From positions 1-7,173 of the forward strand of contig CAILUB010000251.1 of NCBI GenBank assembly GCA_903837305.1: a stretch of DNA of 7,173 nucleotides, in the 5' to 3' direction. Shown here in pieces: positions 1 through 5,564 of the stretch. Below the pieces are notes generated by a model that ran no database searches, was not told the origin of the DNA, and saw only the letters and a program-made list of their open reading frames with translations. Both the position numbers and the translations under genes were made by a program. Position 1 is the stretch's first letter, and each line of letters starts with the position of its first letter. Source of the stretch: an uncultured Cytophagaceae bacterium. GTDB lineage: Bacteria > Bacteroidota > Bacteroidia > Cytophagales > Spirosomataceae.

Positions 1-1
1 A

Positions 2-529
2 GTGTTTGATAACATGAGCGCCATTAATAAAGATGCCCTTACATTAAGTGGAACATTTATTTACGGCTGGAAAAAATCAGAGAAAAATATGATTGGTACA
101 GGTATCGCTAGATCCTATCGAGCTGGCAGGATGATGTATTTTCCGGTATTGTTTTGGAACAAAACGTTCAATGATAAATGGGGTATGGAATTATTACTTC
201 CTGCTAAAGGATTTATCAGATATAATATCAACACCTCGAACATGATTCAGGCAGGTTTTGAATTAGAAGGAAACCAATTCTCAATGCCTATACCATCTGC
301 TCAACAAGATTTATTTTATGTCCAACGAGGGGAGTTAAAACCAAGAATCATGTGGGATAAGAAAATCACTGGATTTTTATGGTTCAGTGCTCAAGTCGGA
401 TTGCGCTACAATTATAGATTTGACGTAATGAATAAATATGACGGCAAAGAAGATAATGAACGGTATTTTTCAAGCAAACTGGGAAATCCTCTCTACTTTA
501 ATTTTAGTTTAAACTTTGTTTCTCCATAA
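2..529 (+). CDS. DUF6268-like outer-membrane beta-barrel protein (3' part, 5' end outside window)
   Basis: Only the last ~175 residues are visible. The frame is open to the left edge, so the GTG at position 2 is probably an internal valine codon rather than the start. The segment alternates amphipathic strands rich in aromatic residues with polar turns, for example the strands around residues 17-25, 45-53, 60-72 and 124-142, and ends in a strand (LYFNFSLNFVSP). That pattern fits an outer-membrane beta-barrel. The overall look resembles the Bacteroidota DUF6268 family, whose role is unknown; this assignment is from memory of the family and is moderate at best. The signal peptide, if present, lies outside the window. 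It is the only plus-strand gene and converges on the DUF2147 gene, with the shared hairpin starting at its own TAA stop codon. Confidence 0.75.
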   Translation: MFDNMSAINKDALTLSGTFIYGWKKSEKNMIGTGIARSYRAGRMMYFPVLFWNKTFNDKWGMELLLPAKGFIRYNINTSNMIQAGFELEGNQFSMPIPSAQQDLFYVQRGELKPRIMWDKKITGFLWFSAQVGLRYNYRFDVMNKYDGKEDNERYFSSKLGNPLYFNFSLNFVSP

Positions 530-562
530 TAAAATAGGCTCCATACGGAGCCTATTTTATTA
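527..562. terminator. Bidirectional intrinsic terminator between convergent genes
   Basis: A perfect 16-bp inverted repeat (arms 527-542 and 547-562) encloses the 4-base loop ATAC. The GC-rich part of the stem is AGGCTCC/GGAGCCT. It is flanked by A-rich sequence on the left and T-rich sequence on the right, so both strands give a hairpin followed by a U-rich tail (TTTTATTA on each side). It sits exactly between the plus-strand barrel gene and the minus-strand DUF2147 gene. The left arm includes the TAA stop of the former, and the right arm ends 3 bp before the stop of the latter. Confidence 0.9.
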
Positions 563-565
563 ACG

Positions 566-1036
566 TTATTTAGCCACTTGCCTAGTCCAAGTGTCTGTTC
601 GTCCGATGATAGAAACCCCAATATAACCTCTCACTTCGAGTGAATTGGCATTTATCAATTTCATAGTAGAAGAATAGGTATTACCATTTTTAGGATCGTA
701 AATATTCCCTTCATCCCAAACATTTTCCTCTTTAGGTACAAATCCCCAAATATTAATCAATCCTAATACAGGCTTTGACTTTGCAGCAGGATCAGCGTTG
801 TTCTTATCTAACTTAGCTTTTCCTGTTTCAGGATCAATCGGTTCTTTTAACCACACCACCCTGCCTTGGTATTTAGTACCATTTTTATAAATTTTAACCA
901 TCGCATTACCCTCACCTGTTTTCCAAACCCCTACAATGGCATCTGGATTATCGGACGATAATGAATTAAAGGAAACTAAAAACAACCCTGCAAAGAGGAA
1001 AAAAAGTGCTTTCTTAAATGTTCTGTTGATTTTCAT
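566..1036 (-). CDS. DUF2147 family exported protein
   Basis: This 156-residue protein matches the DUF2147 family from end to end. An N-terminal basic and hydrophobic signal segment (about residues 1-24; cleavage site unclear) is followed by the family's conserved blocks: GVWKTGEGNAMVKIYKNG at 36-53, VWLKEP at 61-66, DPETGKAKLDKNN at 68-80, NIYDPKNGNTY at 111-121, LEVRGYIG at 133-140 and GRTDTW at 145-150. Length is normal for a one-domain member. The biochemical function of DUF2147 is unknown; members are small secreted or periplasmic beta-rich proteins. The ATG at 1036 is chosen because it begins a clean signal peptide. It lies 11 bp after the aminopeptidase stop, so it is probably the second gene of that transcript, ending at the shared bidirectional hairpin. 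No Shine-Dalgarno is visible; the leader is AT-rich. Confidence 0.92.
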   Translation of the reverse strand: MKINRTFKKALFFLFAGLFLVSFNSLSSDNPDAIVGVWKTGEGNAMVKIYKNGTKYQGRVVWLKEPIDPETGKAKLDKNNADPAAKSKPVLGLINIWGFVPKEENVWDEGNIYDPKNGNTYSSTMKLINANSLEVRGYIGVSIIGRTDTWTRQVAK

Positions 1037-1047
1037 GTTTGAATAAA

Positions 1048-2433
1048 TTAAAAAATTGATTTTTGTGCGGCCAATTTCTCGATTTCAGCAACTGATCTAG
1101 GTGAACCTTTGGACATATTCACATTGCCATTCTCTGTAATCAAGATATCATCTTCGATACGGATACCAATGTTCCACCATTTCTTATCACATTTACTACC
1201 TGCTGGTATGTAAATACCTGGCTCAACAGTGACAACAACACCAGGAGCTAAAATACGTGGTCCTAAATCATGTACATCTAAACCTAAATGATGCGAAGTT
1301 CCATGAGGGAAATAGGTACGCGCCTCTTTCTCATTTGCAGCAATCCCTAATTTAATTAAGCCTGCATTTACTACAGCACGAGAAGCCGCATCAATATCTG
1401 CAAAAGGAGCACCAGCCTTACAAGCCGCAATTCCTGCATCTTGAGCAGCTAAAACGATTTCATACAAGATTTTTTGTGCTTCCGTAAATTTACCATTTGC
1501 TGGAACGGTTCTCGTGACGTCAGCTGAATATCCATGGTATTCTGCCGCGCAATCACTCAATAATAACTCTCCATCCTTAATAGTCTTCAAATTAGTTATG
1601 TAATGCAAAACGCAGGCATTTTCAGCCGCTCCATTGATGCTATTATAACCTGGATATTCTGAACCCTCTTTTTTGAAATGATATTCCATAATTGCTTGAG
1701 CCTGGTATTCTTTCATGCCTGGTTTAACCGCACGCATCACGTCATTATGACCTAATACGCTGATAGAAGCAGCTTTTTGAATTAAAGCAATCTCTTCTGG
1801 CAACTTAATGCCGCGTAAAGTTCGTAAGGTATTCAAGGCTGATCTAGATGCCAAAGGCTTAGCGGTAGCCGTCACTAAACTATCCACCAGAGATGCCATG
1901 CGAGTTAATGGATCAGGTTTAGCTTGGTATTTAGCAAAGATTCCTTCCGTGCGGTATAAGGTATAAACGGAGTCAACGCTCGCTAAGGAAATAGAAGATG
2001 AATTAAATTGATCATTAATGAATACATTTTCCATCTTACTCTTCGCCTTGAAGCCGTCTACACCTAAAATTTTCCCAGTCCATAATTCCTTGAATGGATC
2101 ACGGTTTTGGACAAAGATGAATTCCGTTCCCGTTTTACCTAACAGTGTAACGGGTTGTTTAAACAATAATAAAACAGCATTGGGCTCTTCTAATCCAGTT
2201 AAATAGTAGAAATTCTTATTTTGAGCGTATTGAAACTCGGTGTCGTTGCTTCGTTGGCGAGTTTGAGAAGCGAAAAAGATTCCAACGCCTTTATCGGACA
2301 TCTTTTCTTTAAAGGCGGCGCGACGACCCGCATGAAACTCTGGACTTAAATAATCCGTAGGATAATCTTGTGCGATCGCAGATTGAAACATCAGAGTAGC
2401 TATCAACCCGATGATGAAGTGTTTGATTTTCAT
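1048..2433 (-). CDS. pepP: Exported Xaa-Pro aminopeptidase (aminopeptidase P, M24B)
   Basis: This 461-residue metallopeptidase should remove N-terminal residues preceding proline from peptides. Residues 1-21 form a signal peptide with a likely cleavage at SAIA|Q, so it is probably periplasmic, unlike cytoplasmic E. coli PepP. Residues ~27-170 look like the aminopeptidase P N-terminal domain (with YYLTGLEEPNAVLLL at 76-90), and ~215-440 form the pita-bread M24 domain. By alignment to E. coli PepP, the dinuclear metal ligands are all present: D294, D305 (in SADVTRT), H381 (in PHGTSHHLGLDVHD), E404 (in VEPGIY) and E427 (in RIEDD). The conserved histidines H277, H377 and H388 are also present. 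The D-D and E-E spacings match the E. coli enzyme. It begins 60 bp beyond the stop of the upstream membrane-protein gene, past that gene's terminator. It probably shares a transcript with the DUF2147 gene 11 bp downstream. No consensus promoter was found in the gap. A prolidase-type activity is possible but less likely given the N-terminal domain. Confidence 0.95.
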   Translation of the reverse strand: MKIKHFIIGLIATLMFQSAIAQDYPTDYLSPEFHAGRRAAFKEKMSDKGVGIFFASQTRQRSNDTEFQYAQNKNFYYLTGLEEPNAVLLLFKQPVTLLGKTGTEFIFVQNRDPFKELWTGKILGVDGFKAKSKMENVFINDQFNSSSISLASVDSVYTLYRTEGIFAKYQAKPDPLTRMASLVDSLVTATAKPLASRSALNTLRTLRGIKLPEEIALIQKAASISVLGHNDVMRAVKPGMKEYQAQAIMEYHFKKEGSEYPGYNSINGAAENACVLHYITNLKTIKDGELLLSDCAAEYHGYSADVTRTVPANGKFTEAQKILYEIVLAAQDAGIAACKAGAPFADIDAASRAVVNAGLIKLGIAANEKEARTYFPHGTSHHLGLDVHDLGPRILAPGVVVTVEPGIYIPAGSKCDKKWWNIGIRIEDDILITENGNVNMSKGSPRSVAEIEKLAAQKSIF

Positions 2434-2460
2434 TGAAAAATAGAATTTTGAATTGGCAAG

Positions 2461-2489
2461 ATAATAAAAAAGGCTCCAGATGGAGCCTT
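2461..2489 (-). terminator. Intrinsic terminator of the four-helix membrane-protein gene
   Basis: On the minus strand an 8-bp stem AAGGCTCC/GGAGCCTT (arms 2482-2489 and 2470-2477) with the 4-base loop ATCT runs directly into a TTTTTTATTAT tract. The hairpin begins 4 bp after the stop codon of the 182-residue membrane-protein gene. It has the same AGGCTCC-N4-GGAGCCT core as the hairpin at 527-562. It lies only about 30 bp upstream of the aminopeptidase start. Confidence 0.88.
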
Positions 2490-2493
2490 GGAA

Positions 2494-3042
2494 TTAATTT
2501 TTTTGGCCAAAATACCGACTAAGCCAAAATCCACATAAGCCCCATGCAACCACGGCATCGACTAATTGTGCACGCAAATCATATACAGGGTACCAAATAT
2601 GTTCCGTGTAGGAAGTTTGACAGAAAGCGATGAAACCAATAACAACCGAAACTCCGACAATAGTAGAACGACGCGGAATCTTCAATTTAGAAATTATCCA
2701 AACCAACAAAAACACCATCAAAACGTCCACTGCAAAGCCACGGACCATATTCATCGTCATGTCCGTTTTGTAGGAGGGATAATAAATGACACGCGCCCAT
2801 GGCTTGCCTGCAATTGATTTTGTGAATCCTTCAAGCTCTTCCATAGACTGATTATGGCTCATGCGAGGCATAATATATCCACCCGGGGCTAATTCCTGTT
2901 TATTTAGGAAATGTAATATAGTGTCTTGCTTAGCTGAATACTGTTGAACTGGCTCGTGTAAATTAAGAGCCACATGAGACATCGTCTGCCAAATAAAAAT
3001 AATCAGACCGCCCACTAAGGAACCAATAATGACTTTTTTCAT
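2494..3042 (-). CDS. Uncharacterised four-helix inner-membrane protein
   Basis: This 182-residue protein has no family I can name with confidence; similar hypothetical proteins with an N-terminal VGGLIIFIWQTxSH-type segment occur in Bacteroidota. It shows four likely membrane helices at about 4-24, 99-119, 126-143 and 158-177. Between helices 1 and 2 is a hydrophilic loop of about 75 residues (PVQQYSAKQD..., then MPRMSHNQSMEELEGF at 58-73), expected to face the periplasm given the N-terminal KK. The short loop KIPRR at 121-125 would then be cytoplasmic. Aromatic and charged residues cluster near helix 3's end (YTEHIWYPVYDLRAQ, 145-159). No catalytic motif is recognisable. The ATG at 3042 is supported by a promoter about 22 bp upstream and by the helix starting right after it. 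A terminator follows the stop by 4 bp, so it is probably transcribed alone. Function unknown. Confidence 0.85.
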   Translation of the reverse strand: MKKVIIGSLVGGLIIFIWQTMSHVALNLHEPVQQYSAKQDTILHFLNKQELAPGGYIMPRMSHNQSMEELEGFTKSIAGKPWARVIYYPSYKTDMTMNMVRGFAVDVLMVFLLVWIISKLKIPRRSTIVGVSVVIGFIAFCQTSYTEHIWYPVYDLRAQLVDAVVAWGLCGFWLSRYFGQKN

Positions 3043-3064
3043 CTTATTTTGATTTATTGAACGG

Positions 3065-3092
3065 CAAAAGTAGGAATAAAATCCTAAACCAA
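3065..3092 (-). promoter_or_regulatory. Bacteroidota-type promoter for the membrane-protein gene
   Basis: On the minus strand, TTG (3092-3090), a 17-bp spacer and TACTTTTG (3072-3065) fit the Bacteroidota housekeeping pattern TTG-N17-23-TAnnTTTG. The -7 element ends 22 bp before the ATG at 3042, which implies a short 5' leader. It lies in the gap after the GH105 gene, so it would give the membrane-protein gene its own transcript. The pattern match is seen directly; activity is inferred. Confidence 0.65.
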
Positions 3093-3104
3093 CTAAAAAA
3101 TATA

Positions 3105-4196
3105 CTATTTAGCTTTTAGAATTTCTGATCCTGCCAATAAATAACAGCCTGCACCAAAATCCTCGAAATTAGGAACCGATGTTTTAGTGACAGGTTGGCC
3201 ATCTTTAGGCTCTTTCCCAGTCCCTTGAACATAGGCCAGGAATCCATTCGGTTGAACACAAGAATCAATTGCTTTCCAACCTTTGTCAACTGATTTCTGG
3301 TATTTCGAGGCAGGTAATAACCCTTGACGGATTCCCCAAGCCATTCCATAGACAAACAGTGACGTTCCTGTTAATTCTGGACCTCCATAATTGGATTCAT
3401 CTGTCAAACTCACATTATAAAATCCATCTTTGCGCTGTAGAGGCAATAAGGCCGCCGCCATATCTTGAAAATCTTTTACATATTCTGCCCTATGAGGTGC
3501 ATTTTTGGGCATTAAATCTAACGTGCGCACTAACGCTGCAAAAACCCAGCCATTACCGCGAGACCAATAACAATTCGTTCCATTAGGTTCTTTGTAGGGT
3601 GGAATAAAGTCTTTATCACGCCACCACAAATACTCTTGCTGATTGTATAATTTAGCTTTAGTATCCGCATACAAATCATGCATTTTAGTGAAATAAGCAT
3701 CATTCTTGAAGCGAACGCCTAAGCGTGTAAACACCGGCATACTCATCTGGAGGCAATCAATCCACGACCAATCATTCGCCTTTTCAGACGCCACCATATT
3801 ATCTATATTCTCTTTTATGGGCTTGATTCGCGCTGAATCAGCCTTCAAATCAAATAAATCTAAATAGACTTGCCCACAAGCCTGATCGTCTGCATTTCTA
3901 GTCTTCAATCCATTTCTTAATGACCACTTATGAAATTCACCCCAATCCTCCATGTACTTCAAATCAGAAGCACGTGGATCTATTTTATACAATTCTATTA
4001 ATCCCTCATAAAAGACTGAACGAGTCCAAATATTCGATGGACGCGTCTTATCCGGACTCACAATCACCTTCGTCACATCCGGCCAAACACCCTGAAAATA
4101 GGTTTTAGCCAAATGCATGTTTTGTAAAACTTGTGCACGATCCGGCTTTACAGCGAAAACACTTAATGGCAATAGTAGAAAGAGTAATTTTTTCAT
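3105..4196 (-). CDS. GH105 unsaturated rhamnogalacturonyl hydrolase, exported
   Basis: This 363-residue protein belongs to glycoside hydrolase family 105 (GH88/GH105 clan, YteR-like). These enzymes hydrate and cleave the 4,5-unsaturated uronic acid left by polysaccharide lyases, classically releasing L-rhamnose from unsaturated galacturonyl-rhamnose. Family motifs run in order along an alpha/alpha barrel: ADDQACGQVYLDL at 102-114, WSWIDCLQM at 143-151 with D147 as likely catalytic acid, WSRGNGW at 211-217, PELTGTSLFVYGMAWGIRQG at 273-292 and GAGCYLLAGSEIL at 348-360. Residues 1-15 (MKKLLFLLLPLSVFA) form a signal peptide, so it is probably periplasmic. The frame is open further upstream to 4286, but the start at 4196 is chosen because it begins the signal peptide and overlaps the mutarotase stop as TAATG. 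It is the last gene of the cluster; no clear terminator follows. Activity on an unsaturated uronide other than rhamnogalacturonan, such as an ulvan or glucuronan product, is possible. Confidence 0.92.
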   Translation of the reverse strand: MKKLLFLLLPLSVFAVKPDRAQVLQNMHLAKTYFQGVWPDVTKVIVSPDKTRPSNIWTRSVFYEGLIELYKIDPRASDLKYMEDWGEFHKWSLRNGLKTRNADDQACGQVYLDLFDLKADSARIKPIKENIDNMVASEKANDWSWIDCLQMSMPVFTRLGVRFKNDAYFTKMHDLYADTKAKLYNQQEYLWWRDKDFIPPYKEPNGTNCYWSRGNGWVFAALVRTLDLMPKNAPHRAEYVKDFQDMAAALLPLQRKDGFYNVSLTDESNYGGPELTGTSLFVYGMAWGIRQGLLPASKYQKSVDKGWKAIDSCVQPNGFLAYVQGTGKEPKDGQPVTKTSVPNFEDFGAGCYLLAGSEILKAK

Positions 4197-4510
4197 TAGG
4201 CTAAGTAAAAGATAGGAGTTAAATCGATGGAAACAGGGGAATGATCTGGATTCGTCTCCATAATATCCGCCATATAGGCCCACCATTTTTTCATTACTTC
4301 TTGCGCCGGAAGGGAATCAAGAGTCGACAAATCTGGCGCTTCTAAGTAGCCATATAGCGTGCGCGTACTTTCATCCAAGAAAATGGAATAGTTTTGGATG
4401 CCTACTTCATGTAATAATTCGCCCAGTTCAGGCCAAATTTCATCGTGTCTCTTCTTGTATTCAACCGAATGTCCCGGAAGTAAATACATTTTAAACGCCT
4501 TTCGCTGCAT
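4196..4510 (-). CDS. rhaM: L-rhamnose mutarotase
   Basis: This 104-residue protein matches the L-rhamnose mutarotase family (RhaM/YiiL) over its whole length, which is the same as the E. coli protein. The enzyme interconverts alpha and beta L-rhamnopyranose in the cytoplasm so that one anomer can feed the isomerase. Conserved features are RKAFKM near the start, Y18 and catalytic H22 in EYKKRHDEIWPEL, NYSIFLDE at 40-47, KKWWAYMADIM at 74-84 with the tryptophan pair at 76-77, and NPDHSPVS at 87-94. Several of these residues fall at the same numbers as in E. coli RhaM. There is no signal peptide. Its stop overlaps the GH105 start by one base (TAATG), which implies translational coupling; the threonine aldolase gene ends 39 bp upstream, with no terminator or consensus promoter between. 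Confidence 0.95.
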   Translation of the reverse strand: MQRKAFKMYLLPGHSVEYKKRHDEIWPELGELLHEVGIQNYSIFLDESTRTLYGYLEAPDLSTLDSLPAQEVMKKWWAYMADIMETNPDHSPVSIDLTPIFYLA

Positions 4511-4549
4511 AAGAATAGATTTCTTATAGAAGGCTTGCGCGCGTATATT

Positions 4550-5563
4550 TTACTCAGAAATTCGTTCTGTAAATGCCTGAAGTGCGGAATCATCAAAACC
4601 TATATGCGTCACAAAACGCACATAACTAGGACCAAAAGGAGCACAATAAATACCTTTCTCCTTTAATTCAGCTACCTTATCAACCGATGGCAATCCGTCT
4701 TGTAATTCCAGAATAACAATATTAGTCGAAACAGGCAGAATGGCTTTCACCCAAGGAAGTTTCTCGCAAACCGAGGCAATTACGCGAGCACGTGCATGGT
4801 CTTCCTTCAAACGCTCTACTTGGTGATCTAAAGCATAAATACCAGCTGCGGCTAATAAACCGGCCTGTCTCCAGCCACCGCCTAAACGTTTTCTAACTCG
4901 CCGTGCTTTTTTAATGAAATCTTTTGAACCTAACAGCACCGAGCCAATGGGAGCTCCTAACCCTTTCGATAAGCAAACGGAAATCGTATCAAACCAGCCA
5001 CCAAATTGAGCGGGCGTTTGACCAGTCTCTACAAGTGCATTAAAAATCCGAGCTCCATCGAGATGTAAAGGAATAGAAACGGAACGGCAAAAATCAGAAA
5101 TTTCTTGCAAAGCCTCGGAAGTGTAAATGCTTCCTCCCCCTTTATTGACTGTATTCTCTAAGCTAACCAAGCGACTCTCACAGGCATGGATATCGTCAGG
5201 AGAAATGGCCGCTTTTATTTGATGCACGTTTAAACGACCTAAATCGCCTTTCAATAATTTAACGGAAGCTCCCGCATTCGCCATGATGCCGCCGCCTTCG
5301 TATAAATAGATATGGGATAGTTCATCGCAAATGACTTCTTGGCCTTTGGCAATATGAACCGAAATGGCAATTTGATTCGATTGAGTTCCTGAAACGCAGA
5401 AAAGCGCGGCCTCTTTGTTAAAAAGTCGAGCTACCTTTTCCTCCAAGGCATTCACCGTAGGGTCTTCTCCAAAAACATCATCGCCTAAAGGTGCGGAAAA
5501 CATCGCCTCACGCATTCCAGCTGTGGGCAAGGTAAAGGTGTCACTGCGTAATTCAATCTTCAT
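4550..5563 (-). CDS. ltaE: Low-specificity L-threonine aldolase
   Basis: This 337-residue fold-type I PLP enzyme should cleave L-threonine or L-allo-threonine to glycine and acetaldehyde in the cytoplasm. Visible motifs: RSDTFTLPT at 6-14, GDDVFGEDPTVNALE at 27-41, SGTQSNQ at 58-64 for the cofactor phosphate, H84 in DELSHIYLYEGGG expected to stack on PLP, LHLDGARIFNA at 167-176 with D169 and R172, SVCLSKGLGAPIGS at 195-208 with K200 as the Schiff-base lysine, GGGWRQAG at 228-235, and R316 in YVRFVTH as the likely carboxylate-binding arginine. Length and start match the family. The start is 1 bp after the DUF5916 stop (TAAGATG), so the two are probably co-translated; the mutarotase gene follows after 39 bp. 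Nothing appears missing or broken. Allo-threonine versus threonine preference cannot be read from sequence. Confidence 0.94.
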   Translation of the reverse strand: MKIELRSDTFTLPTAGMREAMFSAPLGDDVFGEDPTVNALEEKVARLFNKEAALFCVSGTQSNQIAISVHIAKGQEVICDELSHIYLYEGGGIMANAGASVKLLKGDLGRLNVHQIKAAISPDDIHACESRLVSLENTVNKGGGSIYTSEALQEISDFCRSVSIPLHLDGARIFNALVETGQTPAQFGGWFDTISVCLSKGLGAPIGSVLLGSKDFIKKARRVRKRLGGGWRQAGLLAAAGIYALDHQVERLKEDHARARVIASVCEKLPWVKAILPVSTNIVILELQDGLPSVDKVAELKEKGIYCAPFGPSYVRFVTHIGFDDSALQAFTERISE

Positions 5564-5564
5564 C

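Noticed and set aside
2018..2817. Plus-strand frames at 2018-2206 and 2566-2817 opposite the aminopeptidase and membrane-protein genes
   Set aside because: Translations look like antisense of real genes and match no family; no promoter pattern precedes them.
3069..3084. Small hairpin AGGA-N6-TCCT in the gap after GH105 as its terminator
   Set aside because: The stem is only 4 bp with no following T-tract, and it lies in the spacer of the putative promoter; too weak to call.
3116..4108. Several open frames overlapping the GH105 gene on both strands (e.g. 3269-3586 plus, 3920-4108 plus, 3116-3355 minus)
   Set aside because: They lie wholly inside a well-supported family gene, have low-complexity or unrecognisable translations, and no leader or promoter; they are frame shadows.
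4511..4549. Gap between ltaE and rhaM as a promoter or regulatory site
   Set aside because: A GCGCGC run and AT-rich ends are visible, but no TAnnTTTG element, hairpin terminator or operator-like repeat was found in the 39 bp.
4402..4596. Minus-strand frame of 64 residues spanning the ltaE/rhaM gap
   Set aside because: It overlaps the ends of two strongly supported genes in another frame and has no recognisable features.
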